Notes: generated from the letters alone by a model not told the origin. A DNA stretch of 64,000 nt from Lantana camara (GCA_037501455.1 CM074855.1:58349001-58413000), one strand, 5' to 3'. Positions 35,566-48,406 are shown, counted from the first letter of the stretch. Made by a program: numbers and translations.

Positions 35566-37491
35566 TGTTGGAAAATACGAATCAGAAAGCAGCGGAATTT
35601 AAAAATTTTCACTCGCAATCGTGTAACCAAATTCCTATGGATTAGAAACTTACTTTTTTAATTAACTTTCTTGAAGCATTTCAAGCCACCCAAGAACGCT
35701 CTTCTCGCGGCTTGATCCCCTCTCCTTAGTAAAGCTCGAATCTTCAAACTTCTAACTTGAAGCTCTCTAGAGATAGTCCACCAACTTGACTACAATCGAA
35801 CTAGTAAGGATGCTAGTTCTCTAGTTAGTGTTTAGGCTTAACCTAGGGTTTCGTTTATCTTGGAGAAAGGATGGTGTTCAACACATGAACCAAAAGAATT
35901 GCCAATTAGCTCTAAGGGGAGCTCGAGCTCCCCTATTTATAATAAGGGAGTGGCCGAAAATCCCTAGTCCTTATGGGCTAAGGATTTTGGTCCCTCTCTC
36001 CTATCACTTGATCATCAAGTAATTTTGACTTTGACTTTGAATTCAAATTCAAATCAACTTTCAAGAGAGCTAAAATGTCCAAATTATTTTTGGATAATTT
36101 TATACTTTATTTATTTAAAATAAATAACTTATTTTTGTCTAATCAATTAATTCATAATTAATTAACTAGATTATTTTTCACCAAAATTAGACTTTCTTTT
36201 TAATTCAAAATTAAACCAAAGTCTATTAAATAATTAACAAATTAATTATTTATTATATATACAATATATACATATTCACGTGAGACACGTGTCATAATGA
36301 CACGTGTCACTCACGTGACCCACACGTGTGGTTTCACACGTGTGGAACCCTCTCGGCCCGATTAACTCGTTTAATCATTTTAAAGCCTCAACTCATGTAA
36401 CCAAGTTGTTGTGTGACACCCTCTAGGCTCTCAATTCAATTAGCAGTGAACCTAATTAATTAATTCACTAATTAATTAATCAGTCCACAGATTAAACGAC
36501 CATAGTCTAGCAACAGGTGTTTAACCCCTAGCTGAATTGGAATCTTCAGATTCGACAGAACCTTTAAGTCATTGATTCATGTGAGATACAATCCTCCTAC
36601 TTACTATCTCTCAACCAAGATCTAGGGTAAGGGAATAATTAGAACCCTAAAAATCCGGTCTTAAAGCTAAGTGCATTTCATATCCATTTGATCTCAATCC
36701 AAGAAACCCTTTTCTTGATGTCTTGATCTACTGCCTTGGCCAAGGACTCCATATGGCATATGAATGACTTACACAATAAGAGATCACCTTGTAAATGCAA
36801 GTGTAGGTCCTTTCTTGATTCTCTTTCACTTTCATGAATCACTTGTCCAGCCCCATCATAAGCCTTGAATCAGTTGTCTAAGGCGACACCCTTTAAAGCT
36901 TATACCTAAGACTACAGAGTTAACTCATAAAGTGACAAGGAACCTCAAGTCTTAAGGATCAATTAATCACATCAATGACTCGTGAGATATTTCCTAATCT
37001 GGAAGTTTCTATTTCCTGAAATAGAAACTTTCTTTCCCATTTAGGAATGTTCACACACGGGGTACCTCAGTGAACTTACATATTGAAGTAAGCACCCTCA
37101 TGTATCACGCACGTATCAACTATACACTTTGCACCTCAATGAAACAAGGTGGTCCTTCTTAAGGGCGTGATCCCACAAGCAAGCCTTAGAGGAGTCAAGT
37201 TGACACTCCCACTATCGGTAGGACTCATCGGCTTGGAGTATTTTACTAATCATGACTTATGTGATATAGGGCTCGTTTCATGAACCATTTCACCTAAATG
37301 GTAGAGTCCTAAAGTCATCAGGATTAGGGGAGTTCTCATACATGTACAACTAAAGTAAACGCATACCAAACAAGAGCATATAAAGAAGTGTTGCCTCAAT
37401 TCGTTATTTCATTCAAAGATTGTCTATGATTACAATAAGGAAAAACACAAAGCAGATATACAATCGGCTTTCTAGGGCACTATTCCTAACA
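35566..37491 (-). repeat. 3' LTR of copia 2
   Basis: 1926 bp, TGTTGG to CCTAACA, clearly the same family as the copia 1 LTRs but with more differences (for example a 22-bp deletion near 35609 and TATTTATAA instead of TATATATA near 35935). The left flank is ATTAG (35561-35565). The G-box cluster is at 36277-36342. Confidence 0.95.
36277..36342. promoter_or_regulatory. Six-copy G-box cluster, copia 2 LTR
   Basis: CACGTG occurs at 36277, 36286, 36301, 36312, 36323 and 36337. Five of the six keep the spacing of the other copies, although bases between them have changed. Confidence 0.6.
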
Positions 37492-37502
37492 ATCTCCCAC
37501 TT
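37492..37502 (-). other. Polypurine tract of copia 2
   Basis: CAAGTGGGAGAT on the minus strand abuts the LTR, identical to copia 1. Confidence 0.85.
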
Positions 37503-37507
37503 GCCCA

Positions 37508-39129
37508 TCAAAGGCATTCTAAAGCTACTCTAAGTCCCATCTTCTGAAGATGTCCTTGGAAAGCTTCTCGACTAAGGGGTTTAGTAAGTTGATCTGCCAC
37601 GTTCTCTGCTGATGTGACCCTCTCAATTAGCACATCTCCTCTTTTGATAATATCACGGATTGGGTGATACTTCCTCATAATGTGCTTGGTCCGTTGGTAA
37701 GATCTTGGTTCTCTTGCTTGAGCAACCACCCCTAGTGTTGTCACAAAACACAGAAATGGGGTCTTTCATGCTAGGAACAACATTCAACTCTTGAATGAAG
37801 TTTCTTATCCAAACACCTTCCTTAGCTGCATCATTTGCAACTAAGTATTCGGCCTCGGTGGTTGAATCTACAGTGGTAGTTTGTTTGGAACTCTTCCAAC
37901 TCACTGCTCCGCCGTTTAGGCAGAAAATGTATCCTGACATTGACTTAAAATCATCTAAGTCAGATGCAAAGCTTGCATCGCAGTATCCTTCGACAGTAAG
38001 ATCTTTCTGACCTCCGTAAACTAAGAATAAATCTTTAGTACTTTTCAAGTACTTAAGAATATTCTTCACGGCAGCCCCGTGACCATCTCCAGGGTCAGAT
38101 TGGAAACGACTTGTTACACTAAGTGCGTAAGCCACATCCTGTCGATTACATAACATTGCATACATTATGCTACCTATTGCTGATGCATAAGGTGTATGAG
38201 TCATTCTTTCCTTCTGAAGGTTAGTCTTAGGACACATCTTCTTTGAAAGACTTGTTCCTACACTCATAGGAAGGTTCTTAACCTTTGCTGACTCCGTATT
38301 GAATCTCTTCAATACTTTGTCAATATACATCGACTGTGATAGTCCTATTAACCTTCTAGATCTATCTCGATAGATTTTAATTCCAAGGATATAGGACGCA
38401 TCACCAAGATCTTTCATCTTGAATTGGTTCGATAACCATAACTTAGTCACTTTCATGTCATCCTTCGAATTCCCAATAAGAAGGATGTCATCAACATAAA
38501 GTACTAAGAATTGCACTGAGGTCTCCAATTCCTTTCTATACACACACGATTCATTCGAAATTTGAATGAACCCAAACGTTCTGACTGATTCATCAAATCG
38601 AATATTGCAATTCCTAGAAGCCTGTTTCAATCCATAGATTGATCTTTGGAGTTTGCAAACCTTTTGCTCACTCCCACTGAATGTGAAACCTATGGGTTGC
38701 TCCATATAAATGTCTTTATCAATGTCACCATTGAGAAAGGCAGTTTTCACATCCATTTGCCATATCTCGTAGTCATAATACGCAGCAATGGCAAGCATGA
38801 TCCGAATAGAATTTTTATTGCAACTGGTGAAAAGGTTTCATCAAAGTCCATGCCGGGTCTTTGAGTGAATCTTTTTCCAACCAGTCTTACCTTGTAGGCT
38901 GCAATGCTTCCATCAACTCCAAGCTTTCTCTTAAAGATCCATTTGTAACCTATGGGTTTGACCCCATCAGGCAAATCTACCAAGGTCCAAACTTGGTTGG
39001 AGTTCGTGGAGTCCATTTCAGATTTCATGTCTTCTATCCACTGTTCAGAGTCACAATATGAAAGTGCCTCCTCATATGTTAAAGGATCATTATCCTTTTG
39101 AGAGATTTCATGGAAGAATCCATACCATC
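37508..39129 (-). pseudogene. Copia 2, left half: reverse transcriptase - RNase H
   Basis: It covers the RT N-terminus (WTLVDLPDGVKPIGYKWIFK) through YVDDILLIGNS, RNase H (CDASFASDLDDF) and the full C-terminus REAFQGHLQKMGLRVALECL, with a stop at 37508-37510. Frameshifts lie near 37730 (one extra base in the ACCCCTAG run) and near 38810. It breaks at CCATC (39125-39129), where an LTR terminus starts; the other half begins with CCATC at 29439. Against copia 1 it is highly similar throughout. Confidence 0.92.
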
Positions 39130-39657
39130 TATAACGCCCGAGCGTGAGGCGCCACATCCCCCGCACCGAGACCCGACCCGCATAGGAAATGGAAAATCCC
39201 TACACTTGTCAAATCGCGGCGAATGAGGACACAACACACATGCTAAGCTAGGCGGGAGCTAACCCTTCAACCAAACAATAACCAACATTAATAAAATCGA
39301 GAAACAAATGCAATAGCGGAAGCAATAAACATAATTATTCACATTGAGCATCCAAGCTCCAAAAATAGATCAACCTATACAATCAGTGGTAGCAATGCCC
39401 TCACGGATCAAAAGAACATAATTCGCTCCATACAAATCCAAAATACAAAATATAAGTACGAATGAGTGTAAAGGAAATGCTAAACACAAATGCAAGACCT
39501 AGACGACTCGAATTCCCGCCTAGCACCTCCAAACCTGCACGAAACAACTGAAAACAAACCGGGTTCAGTCTAAAAGAGACCGGTGGGTATAAAAGCGGGG
39601 CATAAGTATAAATATCGCGGAATTAAAACATATACATGCAAGCCCTAATCCAGCGAA
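39130..39657 (-). repeat. Tekay-type LTR, 3'-terminal fragment inserted in copia 2
   Basis: It begins TATAACGCCCGAGCG (TGTAACGCCC with one change), then GGCGCCACATCCCCCGC, the conserved 3' end of this LTR type. A minus-strand acceptor-like CGTGCAG/GTTTGG lies near 39534. It stops where the 4.2-kb Tekay LTR starts. Confidence 0.75.
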
Positions 39658-39672
39658 GATAGCACCTCAGGC
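39658..39672 (-). other. 15 bp matching the Tekay spacer and primer-binding site, outside the 3' LTR
   Basis: GATAGCACCTCAGGC differs at one base from GATACCACCTCAGGC at 50090-50104, which is the spacer plus the start of the PBS beside the 5' LTR. Similarity ends at both outer edges. Here it lies outside the element, next to the 3' LTR. Confidence 0.8.
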
Positions 39673-40542
39673 TGTAACGCCCCCACCCGTACTGGAACAA
39701 GAGGAGAGCGGCGTCCCAACCCCCGCATTGAAGCACCTCTCAAGTAATGGTGTGAGCCATCACTCAAGAAATACTTCAGTGAACGGCTGTCTATCTCAGA
39801 ACTATACATGTACAACGATGTGGCTATGCAGCGGAAAATCAGAGTATTTTAAAACTTTTCAAAACATGTGCGTGATGGCATGTAACAAGCAAGAACATAT
39901 TGATCGTGTAAGAGAGACTCGGCATATCAGAACATGAAACATAATCACATATAAATACCGATACAGCAGAGTTCAAAATATCGGTAACAGAGTAGCAGAA
40001 AGAGTATAACAAAGATACTCAAGTATTCATAAACATATACAGAAACATAAAGTGATGCAGCCATAAAACATATGCAGGACACAAAATGAAGTAATAGTAA
40101 GTCCTGACTGAGACAAAAATGATAATCTAGAGCTTCAAGATACCTCTAGACTGCGGCTGCAAGACCTGAAACCACGAGGCAAGAAAATGGGAGAGGTATT
40201 GGTCAAAAGGACTAAGTGAGGGAATACCTTAAAGGAAGTACTGAGTAATAAAGAACTTGAAGTAAAGTTTAGAACTGTTAATTGCAATGCTTTAAAGAAG
40301 AACTTGAAACAAGTTCAGTTGATAAAACTCTTTTGAACGCAATGTTGTAAAAGTATGCACGTTTTAAAACATTTTCATGAATGCTATCACACGCGCACAC
40401 ATATGCTGTCGATGGTTCATAGTTCTTTCATAAAACGGGATAAGGGTAAAGTGAACTTTTCCGGATATGAAACATCCTTTATGAAACAGAATTTTGCCCG
40501 CAAGCTAGTCTCCTCCATCCTTACTCCATAAAACATGATTTG

Positions 40543-40702
40543 GTAGAGCATCAGACCAGGGTCAACAATAATTCCACGTATACTAGAGTATCGGACCAAG
40601 ATCAACAATAACCCCACATAAAGTAGAGCATTGGACCGAGGTCAACAACAACTCCGCACACAGTAGACTATTGGACCAAGGTCAACAACAACTCTTACCA
40701 AC
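40543..40702. repeat. Four 40-bp tandem repeats in Tekay LTR
   Basis: The unit is GTAGAGCATYGGACCRAGRT followed by CAACAAYAAYYCCRCAYANA, repeated four times without gaps. The second LTR copy has them at 50973-51132. Confidence 0.85.
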
Positions 40703-41000
40703 ACATACAAACATGCACCATCCTCCACCGGTTGTCACTTCGGGTAGCTAGCCCTAGGCGACCTGTAAACATGTAATGGGAACAGATTTGCTGTCCGTTC
40801 CCAGACAGATTGTCCTTACTTAACAAACCTCCTGTTAAAAGTCGGTGTCAATTGTCTAAGTGTGGCGGCCGGTATTGGTGATGTCGTTGGCGCTCACCTC
40901 CCGAGCATCACCTCCACACATAACCGCCGGGCCCAAACTGTAAACTGTATGCTTGCATTTAAGATTAGCAGTGACTAGAGTACCACTCCAGTATGCTAAC

Positions 41001-41112
41001 TATAACATGTGAAACTGTAACTGTAACATATGATGCTGTCTGTAAAACATATGATTCTGTCTGTAAACATGTGATTCTGTCTGTAAAACATGTGAAACTG
41101 TCTGTAAACTGT
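41001..41112. repeat. Short tandem array of CTGTCTGTAAAACATRTGA words
   Basis: About five units of 19-22 bp containing CTGTAA and CATRTGA. Repeated in the other LTR at 51431-51542. Confidence 0.8.
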
Positions 41113-41885
41113 ACTTTGAAAACATATGTAGATCAGGTAACTGTCTTTGAACAAGAATGCAGAACTTTGGAAAACATGTGCTGTAGATCAAGGTATACTA
41201 TTAAAGTATGAATGATCCTTTCAAAAGAATGTCCCGATAAAAGGGATAGTTCAAAACGAGGTTTAGCTTTGAATTTCAAAACATATGATACGATAGTATA
41301 ATCGTGGTTCCAGTTGGAAAACATTTATAACTTCACCTCACCTATAGTAACAAAAGGTAGGTAGACAGACTATGCGGTGCCCTGGGGATCCAGTGCTCAA
41401 CTTTAACTCTTGTAGGTGGTGTACTAGAGTGAGCTTAAGAACTAAGACTCACTACTAACCATGATGCATATGAAATGCATGAAACAATGAACAAGGAACA
41501 TGTAAAGAACATGTAACACAAGAGAGTAATACCATTTAAGGTATCCAAAAAAGGTAACACACAAAGGAATACGTTAAAGTGAGTTACTCTCAACGTTAGA
41601 CTATGATCTTACAATAACCGAGTAAGCTTTAGTCAATTTATGAATCCTATCGCAAACCTTAAGTTGTGAAAGAAGTCCACGAAAGAAACTCATTTTGAAA
41701 ACACATTTTAGACCCTGGATATGGAAACCCTAGGTGCAAATGTCTATTACGAAAGCACAAGTTTTAATTCATTTTTACTATTCAAAAGCACTATTCAAAA
41801 GTACTATTCCAGATTACTATTCATGATTACTATTCACAGTTACTATTCACATATCGGGTCAAAGGGTTGGGTCAAACCCTTACTA

Positions 41886-41969
41886 TACACACACACCCAC
41901 ACACACGGTACACACACAAACCATGCACGAACACGCACACACACACACGGCATGCACACACACACACGG
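41886..41969. repeat. CA-rich microsatellite in Tekay LTR
   Basis: Interrupted CA runs with CACGG and CATGCACG words. The other LTR has a shorter version at about 52301-52364, so length changed after insertion. Confidence 0.85.
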
Positions 41970-43782
41970 CCTAATTAAATTATGATCTTGATTATAACCT
42001 ATACTTTCAAGTTCATGTTTAATAATCAAGTGTGATCTAGGTTAAAGGTATAACCTATGGTTAAGAGATCCAATTAAGGCATAAGATCAAGTTATGAAAC
42101 ACTATTCTATCTTAGGTTATAATATGTGACAATATTAAAGTGTATAACATTGATCAAGGCACTAATCCATTAATCCATATCATACCATAAGCTCAATTCA
42201 TAATTCAAGAATCATATAACAATGTGACAACATGTCACAACATATATCATATCATATCATATACCTTTAGGCATGTAACATGTAACAATTTAATTCAATA
42301 CCAACATGTAACAAGTTGTGACATAATTAATTGTAAATCACTATTCCATTAGCTAGCATGCACGAACATAATTCAAATTCCATAATCATGCATCAATTCT
42401 CATAATATAACAATCATATCACATGATCATAGCATATACTAGGGCAATTCATAACATATTCAAGCATATACTAAACAATTAAAACATATAAACATCTATT
42501 GAAACATATCATGAAAACTATATAATAAATGCATAAAATAAAATCCTATATGGCTTACGGAAGACCCTAAGACCCAACCTAAACATAATATAAACATACC
42601 ATAACATAAAAACATAAACTAACTAAACATAACATAAAACAAAACAAACTAACCTAGCTAAGGGAGGGGGGTGGCCGACGGCAAGAGGGAGAAGAGGGAG
42701 AGAAGAAAGGGTGTTGTTAACACAACAGTGAGCAAGGAATGAAATACCATGAGAGGGGTATTTATAGTTGTGAAGAATCCCCTCACCTTGCAAATAAAGA
42801 TGGCTTAAGGGTAGGAGAGCAAAATAAGAGTTCATCCACTTGTATCTTCTAGAAGCTTTAGGCATATGAAGGCAAAAATGGGACTGCTGGGGGTATTTCT
42901 GTAATTTTGTTGCCCAAGACTCGAGGATAAGTGGCTGGAAGTACAACCATTCCGACGGCAAGAAAATTACCTTCGAAACGCATATTCATTCGTCGAAATC
43001 GGATTTACCGTTTGAAAGATACATTGGTTTTAGTGAATAAAAGTTTTGAGCTCGAAACTCAATATGAGTGAAAAACGACTTTCTAGAATGATTTTCAAGT
43101 CCGGATTGTTTCCAAAATTCAAGAAATAAATCGAGAAGCGTTTTGAGTCCAAAATCGACTATAAAACGTTTTACCGTTAAAAACTTGAAAACGTAGAGTG
43201 AATAGTGAATTCTTACGTACGAACGTACGCTTCAAAATTTCAAGTTAGGGTTTGAATCAAGAGTTGTAAAACATCTCAAAAATCTTGAAATAGTTCAAGT
43301 AGTGCAAATCCGAAGAGAAAACATTTTCCGAATGAAAACCGTTAGTAGAAGAAATAGTGAACTAGGGTTTTCGAAAACATTTTCAATAAAACAAAGTTCC
43401 AGGATAGATTTCCAAGCCAAGAATGATTTCAAAAGACTCGTCTCGACTCAAGGATCGATTCGACTGTAAACTTTGGTAGAAAAGGTATCAGAATCAAAAG
43501 CTCATTTTTGGATGAATAGTAACTTTGGTCGGTAAGTTCCAAAAATACCCTTATTGTTCAAGAAAGACTTTCTGAGCTCGGGAAACAAGTTCAAACGATA
43601 GGGAAACATGTGTGATGAACCTCTAGGGTTCGAGTAGCAATAAGAACAAGGTAGGCTCGGATTATGAATAGTAAACTGTATCAAAGGTCAAGAATTCTCC
43701 CTTAAAACATGTCGGATCATATACGAGCACAAAGTTCATGTAAGAATGCAATGCATGATGATTCAAAAAGTTGGATCACGGT

Positions 43783-44968
43783 CTATAAACGCTTTACCAA
43801 TGCCCTTAACTTACTGTTTTCATCCAGGCCCTGTTTTGGGCTGTTACAATCACGTCTCCTTAAAGAGAATCTGTCATCAGATTCTTCCGCTGTAACCGCA
43901 AATAACTCAGGGTGATGCTTCTGTATTTTCTCTTTTGTCTCCCAGGTTGCCTCTTCTGTCCCATGTCCCTTCCAAAGGACTTTAACCAAAGGAATCTTCC
44001 TATTCCTCAGCTCTTGAAACTTCTTATCAAGAATCTTAGCGGGCTTCAAAACATAAGTCAGATCCGGTTCTAACGGTATCTCCTCTACCGGCACAACCTC
44101 TGTCTCATCCGAGAAACACTTGCGAAGCTGAGATACATGAAATACGTTGTGGATTCCTTTAAGACCTACAGGCAAATCCAATCTATAAGCAGTCGGTCCG
44201 ACTCTTTCTAGTATCTCGTACGGTCCAACATATCTCGGGTTTAGCTTTCCTCCTTTTCCAATTCGGGAAAACCCTTTTCTTGGTGACGCCTTCAGAAATA
44301 CCTTTTCGCCCACTGCAAATTCCAAATCCCTTCTTCGTCGATCAGCATAACTCTTCTGCCTGTCCTGGGCAGCTTTCATTCTCTGGCGAATGATCTGAAT
44401 CTTTTCCGTCGCTTCTCTTATCCATTTAGCAGAATTCACTCTGATTGCTCCTTCCTCAGTACATCTTGCTTCATCCAAATCCCCGTATAATGGGGATCTA
44501 CATTTCCTTCCATACAGAGCTTCATATGGAGCAGCTTTAATAGAAGCTTGATAACTATTGTTGTATGCAAACTCCACAAGAGGTAAACACTCTTTCCAAC
44601 TTTCCTGGAAGTCCAAAGCGCAAGCTCTTAACATATCTTCCAAGTACTTAATCATCCTTTCTGATTGTCCATCCGTCTGAGGATGCGCTGCAGTACTGAA
44701 GTTCAACTTCGTTCCCATGAAAGTCTGAATTTCTTTCCACAAGTGCGACGTGAATTTCAGATCTCTATCCGAGACTATACTGTTTGGGACTCCATGTAAT
44801 CTGATAATCTCTTGTTGGTACAGCTTTGCCAACGTGCTGACCTTATCCGTCGTCTTAACTGGCAAAAAAGTGTGCTGACTTTGTCAATCGATCAATGATC
44901 ACCCAAATACTATCTTGTCCTCCTTTGACTTTGGGTAATCTAGTGAAAAAATCCATCGTGATTTGCTC
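43783..44968 (-). pseudogene. Tekay integrase core, C-terminal domain and chromodomain
   Basis: Downstream of the TAG at 44969-44971 the frame reads EQITMDFFTRLPK and SIWVIIDRLTKSAHF; a one-base gain in a T run near 44870 then shifts it. The 360-codon continuation has the integrase core (IVSDRDLKFTSHLWKE, QTDGQSERMIKYLED), the GPYEILERVGPTAYRLDLP domain, and a chromodomain near LDKKFQELRNRKIPLVKVLW with EEATWE. Chromodomains of this kind are thought to guide integration to marked chromatin. The frame reads through the polypurine tract and ends at 43783, 63 bp inside the 3' LTR, so its last 22 or so residues are LTR-encoded. Confidence 0.92.
43849..43866 (-). other. Polypurine tract of Tekay element
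   Basis: CTTTAAGGAGACGTGAT on the minus strand directly precedes TGTAACAGCCC of the 3' LTR. It is also read as the codons for the SLRRRD residues of pol. Confidence 0.7.
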
Positions 44969-47900
44969 CTATTTCCATGTCGGAATCGGTAATGGTTGCA
45001 ACTTCCCACTCGGTTTCTGGTGCTCAGCTTTAACTTTCTGACAAGTTAAGCACTTCTTGACATAGTTGGCTATGTCTCTCTTCATTCCATTCCACCAGAT
45101 ATGCGTCTTAACATCTTGATACATCTTAGTACCTCCGGGATGTATCGTGTACTTAGTCTTATGCGCTTCGTCGAGAATCTCTTTCCTCAAAACAGTTCGT
45201 ACGCATACTCGACCTTTGTACCTCAATATTCCATGTTCATCAACCCTGAACTTAGTCTCATCAGTCTTCTCCTTAGATTCGAGACATTTCTTGATCCACT
45301 CATCGTTCTTCTGAGCTTCCAACACTTGTTCTTTCAACGGTGATATCATCACAACGTTCGCGACTCGAGCTTTAGTTATCACCTCTATTCTTTCTCTTTG
45401 ATCAACCTCGGGGTTGGCAGAAATCTGTGCCAAATGAACTTTCCTGCTTAGTGCATCGGTTACAACATTCGCCTTCCCTGGATGGTAATGAATAATGCAA
45501 TCGTAGTCCTCCAGAAATTCCATCCATCTCCTCTGTCGGATATTCAACTCCTTCTGAGAGAATAGATATCGCAGGCTCTTATGATCAGGAAAGATCTCAA
45601 ACGTAACTCCATACAGGTAATGTCTCCACTTTCCCAGAGCGAAGATTATCGCGGCTAACTCCAAATCATGTGTCGGGTAGTTAACTTCATGCGTTTTGAG
45701 TTTCCTTGATGCATACGCAATCACTTTTCCATTCTGCATCAAAACTCCTCCTAGTCCTTCTTTCGAAGCATCGGTGTAGACTGTATAACCTTCTTTTCCT
45801 TCTGGTAACGCTAACACGGGTGCAGTTGTTAGCATCTCCTTCAATCTTTGAAAACTTTGCTCGCACTTCTCCGTCCATTCAAACTTCCCTTCTTTCTTTG
45901 TCAACTTAGTGAGAGGTGTAGTTATCTTCGAGAAATCTTTGACAAACCTCCGGTAGTAACCAGCTAATCCCAGAAAACTTCTCACTTCTGAAGGATTCTT
46001 CGGTGACTTCCAATCCATGATCGTTTCGATCTTCGAGGGATCTATTTCGATTCTAGATCCTGATATGATGTGTCCGAGAAACGTAACTCTCTCAAGCCAG
46101 AACTCACATTTGCTGAACTTTGCATATAGCTTGTGATCCATCAAAGTGCGTAACACGATTCGAAGATGTTCAGCATGTTCCTCCGGTGTCTTCGAAAATA
46201 CCAAAATATCATCGATGAAGATTACTACAAACTTGTCGAGAAACAGCTTGACTATACGGTGCATAATATCCATGAATGCAGCTGGTGCGTTTGTCAAACC
46301 AAACGGCATTACCTCAAACTCATAATGTCCGTATCGGCTGTTGAAAGCAGTCTTCGGAATATCTACTTCCCTGATCTTCAATTGATAATACCCTTGTCTA
46401 AGATCTAACTTGGAGTAGACCTTCGATCCTTGAAGTATATCGAACAGCTCTTCGATATGAGGGAGAGGGTACTTATTCTTGATAGTCATCCTGTTCAGCT
46501 CCCGATAGTCAATGCATAATCGCAATGATCCATCCTTCTTCTTAACGAAAAGAACAGGTGCTCCCCACGGTGACATGCTCGGTCGAACATATCCAGACTC
46601 AATCAGTTCATCCAATTCCTTCCTCAGTTCGTCCAATTCAGCTGGTGCCATTCTGTAAGGTGTCTTTGAGTACGGCTCAGCTCCTGATATCGTCTCAATT
46701 GTAAATTCCAACTCTCGGTCAGGAGGTAACGAATCCAAATGCTCAGGAAACACATCTAGGAACTCGTTCACCACTTTCACTTCTTCGATCTTAAGTTGAT
46801 CTCTCGGTCTATTCAAAAGGTACGTAGCAAATCCGCTAGCTCCTTTCTGAATCAACTTCTTAGCTTCCATCGAAGAAATCACTGATAACTTCTCAACTTT
46901 CCCTTCTGATGTCCCACTTTCATCTTCTTCCAAGATGATCTCTTTCTTGTAACAATCCAACTTAGCTCGGTACTTAGACAACCAATCCATACCAAGTATA
47001 ACATCGTATCTTGTCATCGGCAACTCAATAAGATCCGTCGGGTAACAACGGGTACCAATACATATAGGGCAGCGTTTATATACTTGATCCGTAACAAGGC
47101 AAGTTCCCAAAAAAGAACTCACTTCAAATTTATATGGCAAGTATTCAAGTGGAAACTGTAAATGCACACATAATTTAGATGCAACAAATGAATGCGTAGC
47201 ACCAGGGTTATACAAGACCTTAACTGGAGTTTTAAGAATGTGCACAATACCTTCCACAACAGACGAATGATCAACCTCCTCCTTACCATCCAAAGCATAA
47301 GCTCTGCCTTTGACCACCGGTTTGTTCGTCGTACCCACCACCCCTTTTCCTTTATCTTGGACCCCAAATCTCCTGATCTTGCGCGGGCAACTATCCATCT
47401 GGTGCTCAGGGGAACCACACGCGAAACACTGTCCAGCTTTCTTGCGACAGTTCTCCTCAGTGTGTCCCGTTCGGCGACAATATCGGCAAACAATTTCCTC
47501 TGGACCTGGCTGAGGTGCTCTCTGCTGTTGTGGCGCCCTCTGGTACTGCTGTGGCGCTTTCTGCTTCTGTGCTTGCTGTTTCGGTGGAGCGTTCTGCTGC
47601 TGACGCTGTGGTGTTACCATTGGCCTCTTTCCAGTTCCTTGGGGAAAAGATCCGGAAGGTCGCTTATTACCTTGATAAGGCTTAGGGTTAGAACGTCCTT
47701 GACGTGCAGTAGTTATCTTGATCTCCTTGTGTGCAGCCTCAACCCTTAGCGCTCTATCAACAGCCCGGTTGTGGGTCACAATGTCCAAAGAAGCAAGTGC
47801 CAACCGAAGTTCGGGCTTTAGTCCATCAATAGACCTCTTCGTCTTGCGATGCTCATCATTCAGAATATGAGGTGCATACTTAATCAGCCTCACAAACCTA

Positions 47901-48406
47901 GCTTCATACTCCATCACATTCATAGTTCCCTGAACTAGACTCATAAACTTAGCCTCTCGTGCATCACGAGTCACTTGAGGCGTGTACTTCTGCTGAAACT
48001 CTCTGATAAACTCATCCCAACTTCCTTCAACGGTATTTTCAATCCACATATGCTGAACATGCTTCCACCAATTGTATGCAGCTCCTTCCATAAGAAAAGT
48101 AGCATACCGAACTCGTTCACGATCCTCTGGGTAGATCTCCATAGCCTCGAAAATCCTCTCAAGACTAGTAATCCAATTCTCAGCCTTTAGGTCGTTCGGT
48201 TCTCCATAGAACTTAGGTGGATTCATCCTCAGAAATTTCTCCAATGACCTTTCATTAGGAGGGTTATCTCTAGGTGCACAAGCCCTCATAAATTGTCATA
48301 GCACATCCCTTAACTCTGGAGTTCCTTCCCTTTCAGGGGGTGGCGTGACATCTCTTTGGGGTGGCAGTGGTGGTACACGATTCCGGGGTGCTCTTCTTGG
48401 TGGCAT
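44969..48406 (-). pseudogene. gag-pol: Tekay gag - protease - RT - RNase H - integrase zinc finger
   Basis: The natural start is the ATG at 48404-48406 (MPPRRAPRNRVPPLPPQRD). After 36 codons a TGA (48296-48298) interrupts, then a 1106-codon frame follows (48289-44969). Residues about 20-180 are the capsid ([20 protein letters not shown]); 268-301 are two CCHC zinc knuckles; 359-366 are the protease motif, reading LYNPGATH where the family has a D-S/T-G triad, so the catalytic Asp is lost; RT has FIDD at 691-694; RNase H has YTDAS near 838 and DHKSL near 902; the integrase HHCC finger is at 1043-1083. It ends at a TAG after PIPTWK, and integrase continues beyond it. The length is full for Tekay apart from the breaks. 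Confidence 0.94.

Larger units (their letters stand above)
39673..43848 (-). repeat. 3' LTR of Tekay element
   Basis: 4176 bp, TGTAACGCCCCC at the left and GGGCTGTTACA at the right (inverted termini). Landmarks on the minus strand: a CT-rich leader near 42660-42750 ending TAGCTAG/GTTAGT (donor-like), an acceptor-like TTTCAG/GTC near 40166, CTGTCTGTAAA repeats at 41001-41112, four 40-bp repeats at 40543-40702, and a CA-rich run at 41886-41969. Confidence 0.93.

Noticed and set aside
41721..41978. Frame with His-Thr repeats
   Set aside because: Translation of a CA microsatellite within an LTR; the other LTR copy has a different repeat length and frame.
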